DNA of 64,000 bases from an uncultured Alphaproteobacteria bacterium (GCA_947627155.1 CANQUX010000002.1:62001-126000); one strand, 5' to 3'; positions 27,786 to 36,191 are shown, numbered from the stretch's first letter. Program-made: numbers and translations. The notes: generated from the letters alone by a model not told the origin.

Positions 27786-28172
27786 ATGACAAACGAATCG
27801 CGGAAAATGGTTTTAAAGTTAGCCGGTCTCGGGGCTTTAACGGCGGCGTTTTGTTCATGTGAACGCCCGAAAGCCTATCCCGAAGGGAAAGAATTGGAAC
27901 AAGCAGCATGGTTAATTAACAAGCCCGGGCAACGTGCTCAATTTGTGCATGAGGGCGAATTATTTACGCGTTTGTTTTTAGATACCGACGGTGACAGAAG
28001 CACCTATGAATATGTGGCTATGGATAAGCGCACAATTTTTGTTTCCGGCAAACAGAATGTTTATGACTATCGCAAAGCCATTGACACATTGGAAACGGGC
28101 GAATGTCGCACCTTGGCAGAATGGAAAAAAGTCGCGCCGAATATTGTGAAAGGGGAATATGTTTCGCGCTGA
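27786..28172 (+). CDS. Small putative lipoprotein, unknown function
   Basis: 128 residues, not recognised. A short signal-like N-terminus (KMVLKLAGLGALTAAFCSCE) ends in two cysteines, either of which could be lipidated. The rest is a polar domain of about 100 residues with no motif I know. Start chosen at the ATG preceded by AAGGAGGG rather than an upstream in-frame start that would lie close to the -10 box. It has a near-consensus promoter and reads away from the two large genes. Confidence 0.68.
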   Translation: MTNESRKMVLKLAGLGALTAAFCSCERPKAYPEGKELEQAAWLINKPGQRAQFVHEGELFTRLFLDTDGDRSTYEYVAMDKRTIFVSGKQNVYDYRKAIDTLETGECRTLAEWKKVAPNIVKGEYVSR

Positions 28173-28189
28173 CAAAGAACAAGAAAGCC

Positions 28190-28395
28190 GCACGAACCTC
28201 CTTAAAAAAATAAAAACGTGCGAAAAAATGTGCAACAAGCAGAGCTTTCTTTGGTATCCCGTTAAGGGATAAATCCGACCGGCGCAGTCGGTTATTGAAG
28301 CGGGTAACGACTCCCTCCCCTTTAAAATAACCCGCTTCAATATGCGCCCTCCTTTTTAATAGCAATCATCCCGTCATTTTGGCGGGATGAATTGA
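28190..28395. other. Intergenic stretch with five hairpins
   Basis: Inverted repeats seen: GAAAGC/GCTTTC enclosing CGCACG/CGTGCG (28190-28255), TATCCC/GGGATA (28253-28271), CCGAC/GTCGG (28276-28292), ATTGAAGCGGGT/ACCCGCTTCAAT (28293-28341) and CATCCCG/CGGGATG (28369-28390). This may be a structured RNA or the remains of a mobile retroelement; strand and function cannot be decided. Confidence 0.4.
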
Positions 28396-28430
28396 TTCGA
28401 TAAAGAATAATTTTTTTGAAATATTTGTTT

Positions 28431-28690
28431 TCAAGCAATTTTCAGCAAACACTTGCGACAAGCGCAATACACATTAAACAAAAGCCGATAATTTCCCGGT
28501 TTTAACAAGCCGCGCAGGCGTAAAACATAACTTTCGGTATGTTTTAAAAAACCGAAGTAAGAATTAAACACAAAACTCATTTTTTTAATTTTTATATCCA
28601 TAAGCGGGGCCGAAAGCGTGCCGAAATAATGCATTTTATGCAAAAAACTTCGGCGCAAGCGCCGACTCGGGGATTTATCGGCGTTAATAA
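28431..28690 (-). pseudogene. Remnant of a reverse transcriptase, C-terminal part, DGR-like
   Basis: The minus-strand frame ending at 28431 encodes about 85 residues. Its centre reads FNSYFGFLKHTESYVLRLRG, a form of the (N)SY.G.LKH..SY.LR motif that closes the thumb region of DGR and group-II-like reverse transcriptases. A basic segment RRLRRSFLHKMHYFG lies before it, also as in such enzymes. No palm domain, YxDD motif or N-terminal part is present, so the gene is a decayed fragment. It lies about 230 bases downstream of the pilin/lectin gene at 28924, in the same direction, where a DGR reverse transcriptase would be expected. Assignment rests on one motif plus context. Confidence 0.55.
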
Positions 28691-28848
28691 TTGTACCTTT
28701 CTTAAACTCCTTTTTTGCGTTTTCATCTCTCTTTTTTTCTCCGTTTCTTTTCTTTCATTTCCTTTGCGTTTTAAACGGGTTTTAAAGCCCGCAGGCGCGT
28801 TTTCTGTTGTACTCCCCTCTTGTCCCCTCTGCCTCCTTCGGGAGCCCT

Positions 28849-28877
28849 CCCCGCGGGCTTTTAAATGCCCGACGGGG
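28849..28877 (-). repeat. GC-rich hairpin downstream of the second variable tail
   Basis: CCCCGxCGGGC pairs with GCCCGCGGGG around an eight-base loop, about 50 bases after the stop of the gene at 28924. It is placed like the hairpin at 18712-18745. Confidence 0.65.
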
Positions 28878-28938
28878 AAAGTTTTAAAGTGGGGCGATGG
28901 CTTCGTCCTCTCAAAAGCTGGCCTCACTCACATAAGGC
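28875..28938 (-). repeat. 3' block shared with the gene at 18801 (copy 2)
   Basis: Terminal codons for ALCE, stop codon and about 50 bases of flank match 18755-18815. Confidence 0.65.
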
Positions 28939-30162
28939 GAGGTAGTTGTTGACGAGGTTGTGGCTGACGCTACCGCTATTGATGATAACGTAGTACCCGA
29001 TGCAGGAAGAATATGTATCTTTCAACCAGGGATCACTATAACAACTCGTACTCTCTCTGTAACCATTACAATACATTGCCCTCAAATCCTTTATCGTTTC
29101 TGATACATTATTATTTCCGTAAGACGCGCTCGTTCCCTTACAATATCCGTTCTTCTTGTTGGTCGGATCCGGAGCATCATTATCCTGATAACACTTCCAA
29201 TCTATATCACTATTACTCCAGCTTACCATAATGCCTTTCGCGCCCTCTACCTTGCTTTTCGCTGCCGCGCAGAACCTTTCCGCACTCCACCAGTTCATCT
29301 CGCTACTCGACCCATAAACATTCTTTCCATCTACCTTACCTTTTTTAACACTTGTTATTTGAATACACTCAAACTTTTTACACGAACTCTCATCACAACT
29401 ACCGCAACCGCTACTCTTGCAATAATAACCATCTCCACAATGCAAGTCTTCACACGATTTCGGCTTTGTTGTTGTCGTTACAGTCGTGGTGGTTACAGTG
29501 GTGGTTGTGGCCTCTGTCGTGGTTGTAGCCTCCGTTGTCGTTGTTTCCGGCGTTGTTGTCACAGTCGTGGTTGTCGTGGTCGGCTCCGTTACCTCAGGCG
29601 TGTAAATATGCTCCGACGTTTCCGGCTCCTCCGGCCGCGATTCATACTCCGTTACGCCCGCATCCACATCAAAAAACACCGTTACAAACCCTTCTGTTTC
29701 ATCTGTTTCCACTGCGGTGGCATATTGCAAATTCTCCGCCGACTCGGCTACCATTTTTGCGACTCGTTCCGGTAAATCAAGCGCCGTTATAAAATATCGC
29801 GTTTCATTTATATATTCACACTCCGGGTCTGCAACTTCGGCATTATCTCCGCATCCGTATTGAAAACCGTAATTTACCGTTCGAAACGTGGGATTTTCGT
29901 CATCATACGGCGACCCGAGCGCCAACGTGACACCCTCTTCATTTCCACGCTGTAACAACATGGCCAATTGCAAGCTGTTTAAGTTGATTTCATTCAGAAT
30001 CTGATTCGCAACATGCTTATCCATGCCCCAGCTGTAACCTGTGATTCCGCCGATTGACAGCACACCCACAATCGCCAGAACCCCCAGCATTTCAACCATT
30101 GACCGCCCTTCTTGCGCCTCATTTTGAACTTGTTTGATTTGTTTTTTCTGTTGTTTTTTCAT
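28924..30162 (-). CDS. Pilin-like surface protein with threonine-rich linker and C-type-lectin-like, putatively diversified C-terminus
   Basis: 412 residues. Type IV prepilin signal with cleavage at Gly19 and Glu24 at mature position 5 (VEMLGVLAIVGVLSIGGITG). A pseudopilin-like domain follows (about 45-190). Next comes a long Thr/Glu/Val linker (about 200-255), likely extended and perhaps glycosylated, a short Cys-rich module, and a C-terminal lectin-like domain (NWWSAERFCAAA...LRAMYCNG) ending ALCE. The last 22 codons before ALCE are nearly all NNC and match the frame of VR-1 in the gene at 18801. Start chosen at the ATG after AGGAGGAG; the longer frame reads through the promoter module. A decayed reverse transcriptase lies downstream. 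Probably a displayed adhesin (inference). Confidence 0.78.
   Translation of the reverse strand: MKKQQKKQIKQVQNEAQEGRSMVEMLGVLAIVGVLSIGGITGYSWGMDKHVANQILNEINLNSLQLAMLLQRGNEEGVTLALGSPYDDENPTFRTVNYGFQYGCGDNAEVADPECEYINETRYFITALDLPERVAKMVAESAENLQYATAVETDETEGFVTVFFDVDAGVTEYESRPEEPETSEHIYTPEVTEPTTTTTTVTTTPETTTTEATTTTEATTTTVTTTTVTTTTKPKSCEDLHCGDGYYCKSSGCGSCDESSCKKFECIQITSVKKGKVDGKNVYGSSSEMNWWSAERFCAAAKSKVEGAKGIMVSWSNSDIDWKCYQDNDAPDPTNKKNGYCKGTSASYGNNNVSETIKDLRAMYCNGYRESTSCYSDPWLKDTYSSCIGYYVIINSGSVSHNLVNNYLALCE
28939..29004 (-). other. Candidate DGR variable region (VR-2)
   Basis: Codons here include CTC, TAC, AAC, GTC, CAC, AGC and ATC, nearly all ending in C. They align with VR-1 at the fixed GTT, GGT and GTC codons and are one codon shorter. 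The pattern is that expected when AAC codons of a template are mutated at adenines. Confidence 0.6.
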
Positions 30163-30192
30163 GGTTTCTCCTCCTGTTAATTCTACTTCAAT

Positions 30193-30360
30193 AGCATAAA
30201 TTAAACGTACCTTTAATGCAACGATTTTTTCGACACTTTTCAAGCACTTACAAAAATCAAAACAAGACGGCAAAAAACCTTTGAAAATCAAAAAATTGTG
30301 TTCCAAAAAAATTTTTTTTGAAAATTTTAAAAAAAAGTGTTGCAAAAAAGGTACGTTTAA
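30193..30360 (-). promoter_or_regulatory. Inverted-repeat promoter module of the pilin-like gene at 30162 (copy E)
   Basis: Arms 30201-30222 and 30339-30360 match each other at all but two or three positions (TTAAACGTACC..TGCAAC). The proximal arm holds the -35 box TTGCAT, with TATGCT 17 bases on. The spacer is very AT-rich. 30361-30519 holds no gene that I can see. Confidence 0.75.
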
Positions 30361-30519
30361 TTTGTGCAACACTCATTAAAATAAACCCGAAGATCTCCTT
30401 TCAAAACAATTCTATCACCCCGAATAAGAAAAAATATCAATTTAACAACGCTTAAAACGTCATTTTCCTCCCGAACTCTGTGTTCTGCGCTTTTTTTAAA
30501 CAATGCTCTCCTTTTTTGC

Positions 30520-30548
30520 TTGACTTTTGTCAAATTTTATGTTAGAAT
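30520..30548 (+). promoter_or_regulatory. Promoter of the ankyrin array with palindromic element
   Basis: TTGACT, exactly 17 bases, then TAGAAT. The -35 region forms the palindrome TTGAC-TTTT-GTCAA, repeated exactly in the promoter at 32889. Confidence 0.7.
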
Positions 30549-30592
30549 ATCATAAGTTTTTATGTAATCAACCCAGACAAAAGGAAAAATTT

Positions 30593-31504
30593 ATGGTACA
30601 ATCTATTGATACGGAAACATTTTTTTCAGCCGCCGTTACCGGTGATTTAGAAACACTTAAAAAATTACCCGAAAACGAAAACGTGAATATTATTGACTTA
30701 TCCACGGGCAAAACAGCGTTGGATTATGCTGCGGAAAATCAACACGAACACATTGTTCAATTTCTGCTCAAACGCAACGCCAATGCCAATTTGCATAACG
30801 AATGCGGCGAAACACCGTTAATGTTGGCGTTGGATAATATGAAAATTGTTAAAATGCTTCTGAATCAATCAACAGTGAATGCGGCGGATAAGGAAGGAAA
30901 TTCCGTTTTAATGTTGGCCTTAAATCGCTTGGAAATGTTGGCGTTTAAGCGATTCAGAACCGGTGTTGCCCAAAATGCGGCAGAAATTCAACACTATAAC
31001 AAAGTGGCACAACTGCTTCTCGATGCCGGCGCCGAGGTGAATACGCAAAACAGTTACGGTGATACGCCTTTAATGGAGGCCGCGCGCTATGCCGACATTG
31101 ATACCGTTGAAAAAATTATTTTAAACGAAGCCGATGTGAACGTGCAAAATAATGCCGGCAATACGGCGTTAATTGAAGCGGCCGTTCATAATCGCTTTAA
31201 TATTGTTAATCTTTTAATGCGTCACGGGGCCGATATAAACGCGCAAAACAAAGCCGGCAACACGGCGTTAATTGAAGCGGCTCAACACGGGCAATCGCAA
31301 ATGGCAAAACTGCTTATTAAAAAGGGTGCCGATTTTACAATTCAAAATAATGCGGGGGAAACGGCCGCCTCTTTGGCAAGCAAAAACAATTTTATCGATA
31401 CGGCGCGTCAAATCGGTGAAGCCTCGCAGGTCAAAATTGCCGAACAACAACGCAAAGTGCGCGGTGAAAACGTTTATCAACGGCGCGGCCGCGAATATTT
31501 GTAA
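30593..31504 (+). CDS. Ankyrin-repeat protein, array gene 1
   Basis: 303 residues, with about seven ankyrin repeats from residue 6 to 275. Clear units include NAGNTALIEAAVHNRFNIVN and NKAGNTALIEAAQHGQSQMA, which are nearly identical to each other and point to recent repeat duplication. A short basic tail follows. There is no signal peptide. The ATG after AAAAGGAAAA is chosen because the longer frame begins inside the promoter. First of a run of same-strand ankyrin genes; short gaps suggest cotranscription at least with the next two. Confidence 0.85.
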   Translation: MVQSIDTETFFSAAVTGDLETLKKLPENENVNIIDLSTGKTALDYAAENQHEHIVQFLLKRNANANLHNECGETPLMLALDNMKIVKMLLNQSTVNAADKEGNSVLMLALNRLEMLAFKRFRTGVAQNAAEIQHYNKVAQLLLDAGAEVNTQNSYGDTPLMEAARYADIDTVEKIILNEADVNVQNNAGNTALIEAAVHNRFNIVNLLMRHGADINAQNKAGNTALIEAAQHGQSQMAKLLIKKGADFTIQNNAGETAASLASKNNFIDTARQIGEASQVKIAEQQRKVRGENVYQRRGREYL

Positions 31505-31559
31505 GCATGATTTAAGAGCAAGGTCAATTTAACATTTTCCGCAGGGAAAGGAGAGTTAA

Positions 31560-31862
31560 ATGAATCAAAAAAAATTAAATGAAGATTTGTTTTTGGCAGC
31601 TATTTGGGGCAACGCTTCCGATATTCATCGCTTGGTGAAAAGAGGCGCAAACATCAACGCCGTTGACAGCGAACAAAACACCCCCTTAATTGCGGCCGCC
31701 GAAAGCGGAAATGTCGGAACGATCAAGCAATTGCTTATGATGGGAGCCCATGCCGATCATAAAAACATATACGGGAAAACGGCCGAAATGATTGCTCAAA
31801 ATACAAAACTCATTCGTTTGTTTTCCGCCACGCAAAAACAAAATCATCATGAAAGGCAATAA
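31560..31862 (+). CDS. Short ankyrin-repeat protein, array gene 2
   Basis: 100 residues holding about two ankyrin repeats (RGANINAVDSEQNTPLIAAA, MGAHADHKNIYGKTAEMIAQ) and a short basic tail. GGAAAGGAG precedes the ATG. It starts 55 bases after array gene 1 and ends 3 bases before gene 3. So small a repeat stack may need a partner to be stable, or may be a fragment of a larger ancestor. Confidence 0.75.
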   Translation: MNQKKLNEDLFLAAIWGNASDIHRLVKRGANINAVDSEQNTPLIAAAESGNVGTIKQLLMMGAHADHKNIYGKTAEMIAQNTKLIRLFSATQKQNHHERQ

Positions 31863-31865
31863 GCG

Positions 31866-32558
31866 ATGTATGATGAACTTTCTTCTTTTGAAGAGATATT
31901 AACCGATCAGTTGTTCGAAGCCGTTGAAAATGAAGATATCCAAAAACTCGGTCGTTTGTTGCAAAAAGCAAAGCCCGAGAATGTGAATGCCCGAAAAGGG
32001 GGTGATGATGTTGATGCTTTTTTCTGCAAACCGCTGTTACATATTGCCATTGAAAAGAACAATTTTAAAATCTGTCAAATGCTTTTAAACGCCGACACCG
32101 ATGTAACTGCTTTCGATGCCACGGGAAACACTGCCCTCATGTATGCCGCATCACATGCTTCTGTCGATATTGTCAAACTGTTGCTTGAAAAAATTTCTTT
32201 CTTACCCGATGCCGAATATTACATAAACGGAGGAAATTTTAACGGAAAAACGGCTTTGATGGCAGCGCTTGATAACAGTCATGATGTTATTGGATTGCTG
32301 ATTAAAGCGGGCGCTCAAATCGATAAAGAGGATAATCGAGGTTATACACCTCTCATGCAGGCCGCTTCTTTGGGAAAAACAGATAAGATGATAACCCTGA
32401 TTAAACACGGCGCAAACTATCATTTAAAGAACAACAGAAATGAAACGGCATTGACAATTTATCGGAACTGTTATTTCTCTACATTTTATTCGCATAAGCG
32501 CTTTTCGGTCAACAAAGAATTGAAAAATGTGATGGAAGAAATTCGAAACAAGGAATAA
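31866..32558 (+). CDS. Ankyrin-repeat protein, array gene 3, probably cut short by an in-frame stop
   Basis: 230 residues with about five ankyrin repeats (for example FDATGNTALMYAASHASVDI and EDNRGYTPLMQAASLGKTDK). A helical segment ending EEIRNKE is followed by TAA at 32556-32558. The same frame continues open for another 81 codons to 32801 with similar lysine-rich helical sequence. The original protein was therefore probably about 311 residues long. Starts 3 bases after gene 2. Confidence 0.78.
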   Translation: MYDELSSFEEILTDQLFEAVENEDIQKLGRLLQKAKPENVNARKGGDDVDAFFCKPLLHIAIEKNNFKICQMLLNADTDVTAFDATGNTALMYAASHASVDIVKLLLEKISFLPDAEYYINGGNFNGKTALMAALDNSHDVIGLLIKAGAQIDKEDNRGYTPLMQAASLGKTDKMITLIKHGANYHLKNNRNETALTIYRNCYFSTFYSHKRFSVNKELKNVMEEIRNKE

Positions 32559-32801
32559 CAAGAAACAGAAAAACTCTTAAAATGTTCGCCCGAAGAAAGT
32601 ATTGAATTGGTTAAAAACAATAAAAAGCTGAAAAACGCTTTGAAAAATCGGCTCTTTATGAAAAAATTCCTTCATCATTTGGAGAATTATGATACGGCCA
32701 AAGCGTTTTATTACGCCGTCGGTAAGCAATATTCGCCGGACATTAATCGGTTGATGCGTCAGTGTATTCACGCCATGCATCAAGAACACATGCGCTCATA
32801 G
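32559..32801 (+). pseudogene. In-frame continuation of array gene 3 after the stop
   Basis: 80 codons (QETEKLLKCSPEESIELVKN onward, ending MHQEHMRS) lie in exactly the frame of the gene ending at 32558. They have no good start or ribosome-binding site of their own; a TTG at 32607 is the only early option. A single base change from a lysine or glutamine codon to TAA would explain it. A sequencing error is the alternative. Confidence 0.6.
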
Positions 32802-32888
32802 TTTTTTTGGTTTCGACCGTTTAAGCAATGATTAAGCAAAAAAAATAACGCATCTATCGATTTTTTTTGTTTTTTCGTTATTTTTCGG

Positions 32889-32917
32889 TTGACTTTTGTC
32901 AATTTTTATGGTAAAAG
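32889..32917 (+). promoter_or_regulatory. Promoter of array gene 4 with palindromic element
   Basis: TTGACT, exactly 17 bases, then TAAAAG, with the palindrome TTGAC-TTTT-GTCAA over the -35 box as at 30520. Confidence 0.7.
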
Positions 32918-32952
32918 ATGTTTTATCAATTATTTTTTATCGGAGGATTTCT

Positions 32953-33816
32953 ATGATTAACGATCATATTTTCATCAATAATTCTTTTGTCGAAGCCGCT
33001 TACACGGGCGATTTAAAAACCGTTCAAACACTTTTAAACGAGGGTGTTTCACCGAACGCGACGGATGATAAAGGTCACCCTGCGCTGATGATGGCAGCTG
33101 CCGGCGGACAAACACAAGTATTGAAAGCTTTGCTTGATCACAAAGCGCTTGTCAATTTACCCGACAAACACGGCTTTACCGCCCTTCATTTTGCCGCTGA
33201 CAGCGAGACGGCACGTTTGCTCATTGAAGCGCATGCCGATTTCAATGCCTGCACCAATCGGCAGAAGGCAACACCGTTAATTTCCGCCGCAATGAACGGC
33301 AAAAGTGATGTGGCGCAAACATTGCTGGCATATAATGTGATGGTCAATCATCAAGATGAAAGCGGAAACACGGCGTTAATTTATGCTGCCGCCAACACGA
33401 ATCAGAAAACGGTTGATCTGTTATTAAAAAAACAGGCTCTTCCGGAAATAAAAAATCAATCGGGTGAAACGGCGTTAATGATGGCTGCCTTATATGAGCG
33501 CAACAGCATTATTGATGTGTTAGTTCAAAACGGAGCGAATTTAAACGCACAAGATAAAAACGGCAACACCTCTTTAATGTTGGCTTGTTATTGGGCCGAA
33601 AAAGAAGGAACAATTCGCCATTTGTTGGATTTGGGCGCCAATGTTGCGCTTCAAAACAAGCAAGGCAAAAAAGCCGTTGATTTCTTTGCCCGCAACGGCT
33701 TGAAAAACGGTTGGGGAAATACCGAAGTGTTATATCAACGCTTAACCGCCGATAAACCGGTTGCAATTACCCGCAACACCGTTAAAAGTCATCAAAACAA
33801 TCAACGAACAAGATAG
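32953..33816 (+). CDS. Ankyrin-repeat protein, array gene 4
   Basis: 287 residues, with seven to eight ankyrin repeats over about residues 8-250 (DKGHPALMMAAAGGQTQVLK, ESGNTALIYAAANTNQKTVD, QSGETALMMAALYERNSIID). A basic tail follows. The start at 32953 has CGGAGG nine bases upstream; the longer frame starts near the -10 box. There is no signal peptide. It leads a second transcription unit that may include genes 5 and 6. Confidence 0.85.
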   Translation: MINDHIFINNSFVEAAYTGDLKTVQTLLNEGVSPNATDDKGHPALMMAAAGGQTQVLKALLDHKALVNLPDKHGFTALHFAADSETARLLIEAHADFNACTNRQKATPLISAAMNGKSDVAQTLLAYNVMVNHQDESGNTALIYAAANTNQKTVDLLLKKQALPEIKNQSGETALMMAALYERNSIIDVLVQNGANLNAQDKNGNTSLMLACYWAEKEGTIRHLLDLGANVALQNKQGKKAVDFFARNGLKNGWGNTEVLYQRLTADKPVAITRNTVKSHQNNQRTR

Positions 33817-33842
33817 CTTTTATTTCTTCAAGGGAGGCCGTT

Positions 33843-35126
33843 ATGTTTTCTTTATTTCGTAAGCATAAATCAAAAAACATAAACAATAAATTACTGCAAG
33901 CCGTTCAGGAAGATAATTTAAAAGCGGTTCAAAAAGCTTTAAAGCAAAAAGCCGATGTGAATATTCATTCCGGCAAACTGCGCGAACCGCTGATTCTCAC
34001 GGCCGTTAAATTTGCCTCCCTGCCGGTTATTGAAGAATTGATAAAAGCAGGCGCTGACGTCAATGATTTTGATAACAATTACAGAACGGCCTTGTTGTGT
34101 GCCTGTGAATATAAAAAAGGAGATGTCATTTCATTTTTATTGGAGCATCATGCCAAACCGAATATGACGGATAAAAACGGTTTTACGGCGCTGGCAACTG
34201 TTTTTCGGAATTTACCTCGACGAATTAACTCCGCCAACCGTTTATTTTTATCCGGCAGAACATCGGTTTCCTTTGAAAAAGAATTAAAAAATGAAGTTCA
34301 AATCGTTCAAAAACTCCTTGAAAACGGCGCTTCTTTCAAACACTTGAAAAGTCATCATGATAATCCTTTATTTATTGCCATTCAGGCACTCAACAAAGAT
34401 CTTATTGAAATGATTTTAAAACAAGATATTTATATCACGGATGCCAAAGATAAATGGGGATTTACCGCTTTAACAGCCGCTTGCGAAATTAAGTCACCGC
34501 AAATAGCACAACCGATTATTCGAATGCTTTTAAATGCCGGTGAAAATATTAATAATTTTTCGGGTTGGGCGGGAACAGCATTGAAATATGCCGTTGAAAA
34601 TGAAAATAACGATGTTGTTCGGCAACTTTTGGAAGCCGGCGCCAATCCGAATTTAAGCGATTCGAAAAAAGCCCAAACCCCCTTGATGACGGCAGTTCAA
34701 AAGGGTAATTTGGAAATTGTTCAACAACTCGTTAAAGCGGGTGCCGATGTTAATTTGCAGGATTCCAACGGTGATACTGCTCTTTTAATGGCTTTGAGTT
34801 CCGGAAATTATACGCCGGAAATGTTTAAAATCATTAAATTATTGATTAAACATAATTCCAATGCGCAAATTCAAAACAATTATCATGAAACGGCTTGGGA
34901 TATTCTTTTGAAAGAAGCCAATCCGCGTATATTGCTGTTTATGCAAAATGTGATTACGCAAATTCAAAACAAGCAGGCAACGCCCGAAGAAATGCTTGAA
35001 AAATTAAACATCGGTATGGAAAAACTCATTGAAACAAATAAAAACAATTTCAAAAAATGTGTCTGGCCTACACCGAAAACCCAAAGGCAACCAATTTCTT
35101 GTAACGAACAACACGTTAACGCCTAA
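33843..35126 (+). CDS. Ankyrin-repeat protein, array gene 5
   Basis: 427 residues, the longest of the array. A basic start (MFSLFRKHKSKNINNK) is followed by about ten ankyrin repeats to residue 350. One stretch (about 115-165) departs from the repeat rhythm. The tail is helical and contains a Cys/Trp/Pro-rich end. AGGGAGG precedes the ATG, 26 bases after gene 4. No signal peptide is seen. Confidence 0.84.
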   Translation: MFSLFRKHKSKNINNKLLQAVQEDNLKAVQKALKQKADVNIHSGKLREPLILTAVKFASLPVIEELIKAGADVNDFDNNYRTALLCACEYKKGDVISFLLEHHAKPNMTDKNGFTALATVFRNLPRRINSANRLFLSGRTSVSFEKELKNEVQIVQKLLENGASFKHLKSHHDNPLFIAIQALNKDLIEMILKQDIYITDAKDKWGFTALTAACEIKSPQIAQPIIRMLLNAGENINNFSGWAGTALKYAVENENNDVVRQLLEAGANPNLSDSKKAQTPLMTAVQKGNLEIVQQLVKAGADVNLQDSNGDTALLMALSSGNYTPEMFKIIKLLIKHNSNAQIQNNYHETAWDILLKEANPRILLFMQNVITQIQNKQATPEEMLEKLNIGMEKLIETNKNNFKKCVWPTPKTQRQPISCNEQHVNA

Positions 35127-35149
35127 TTCCCTAAAATAAGGAAAGTAAA

Positions 35150-36154
35150 ATGTTGTTTAAAAATTTTTTTCAAGAACCGTTATTGGAAACCGATCCGCGC
35201 TTATATTTTCAAAAAGCGGTATCAAACGGAGAAGCACGAAAAGCTGAAAAAGCGTTGGATAAAGGCGTTAATGTGAATATGCAGGATAAAAACGGCGAAA
35301 CATCTTTAATGTATGCTTTGCGAAACGGTCGAACAAAGTTGTTTCAAACACTTCTGCGTCATTTTCCGAACGTTCGTCTGAAAAACAAAAAAGGACAAAA
35401 CATTTTATTCGTGGCCATAGAGGAAAATTTCCCCGAATTTATTTTGCCGATTATTCATATGAATCCACACATTCTTCAAGATAATTGGAATGGTGATACA
35501 CCAATAACTTATGCCGTGAAAAAAAACGATATTCGTTTTGTTCAAATGCTTCTTCAAGGGCATGCCGATGTGAATAAACCCGATTCGAACGGTATAACAC
35601 CGCTCATGCAGGCAGCACTCAATAACAACAAAAAAATTGTCAAATCGCTTTTAAATGCCGGTGCAAATATTTTTGCTCAAAATTCAAACGGAGAAACCGT
35701 AATTAATTTGATGAATCGGGCAAACAATCAGGCAATGAGTGATTATTTGGAATGTCAAGTGCTTGTAAAAGAATTGCCTTTCGGGCCGGATGTTTATGTT
35801 AAAGACGGCTATACACCGTTAACATGGGCCATTCAAAACAACAAAACAAAACTCGTTCAAACTTTAATTGATATGGGCGCTCAAATTGATTTCAAAGATC
35901 AAAACGGACAAACACCGTTGGATATGGCCGTACAAACGGCGAATCCGAATTTAATTCGACTGATTAAAGAAGCCCGGCAACGTGAAGCAAAATTAGTGAC
36001 ACAGGTTCAACAAAAATTAGAAGCCGGCGAACAAAATTTATGGAAAGGATTGAAAGTTATTTCTTTAACGGAAAAGCAAAAAATTTTAAAAATGGCAACA
36101 AAAATCACTCAACCTTCTTTGTACCCGGCATTTGAAACACATCGAAGCAGATGA
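35150..36154 (+). CDS. Ankyrin-repeat protein, array gene 6
   Basis: 334 residues with about eight ankyrin repeats (DKNGETSLMYALRNGRTKLF, SNGITPLMQAALNNNKKIVK, DQNGQTPLDMAVQTANPNLI). A helical tail follows (about 275-334). It begins like gene 5 with a short MxFxxFFQ-type segment. AAGGAAAG precedes the ATG, 23 bases after gene 5. Confidence 0.84.
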   Translation: MLFKNFFQEPLLETDPRLYFQKAVSNGEARKAEKALDKGVNVNMQDKNGETSLMYALRNGRTKLFQTLLRHFPNVRLKNKKGQNILFVAIEENFPEFILPIIHMNPHILQDNWNGDTPITYAVKKNDIRFVQMLLQGHADVNKPDSNGITPLMQAALNNNKKIVKSLLNAGANIFAQNSNGETVINLMNRANNQAMSDYLECQVLVKELPFGPDVYVKDGYTPLTWAIQNNKTKLVQTLIDMGAQIDFKDQNGQTPLDMAVQTANPNLIRLIKEARQREAKLVTQVQQKLEAGEQNLWKGLKVISLTEKQKILKMATKITQPSLYPAFETHRSR

Positions 36155-36191
36155 CACACTATTTTTATTTTTGCATATTTTAAAAACTATC

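Noticed and set aside
27978-28340. tmRNA or SRP RNA in the hairpin region
   Set aside because: No tRNA-like acceptor, CCA end or SRP GGAAG/AGCAG-type loop could be found.
28018-28365. Minus-strand frames of 115-120 codons
   Set aside because: They overlap a real lipoprotein-like gene on the + strand and a hairpin-rich stretch; composition is not protein-like.
28660-28848. DGR template repeat between the variable tail and the RT remnant
   Set aside because: No stretch here aligns with either variable region; it is purine-rich and unrelated.
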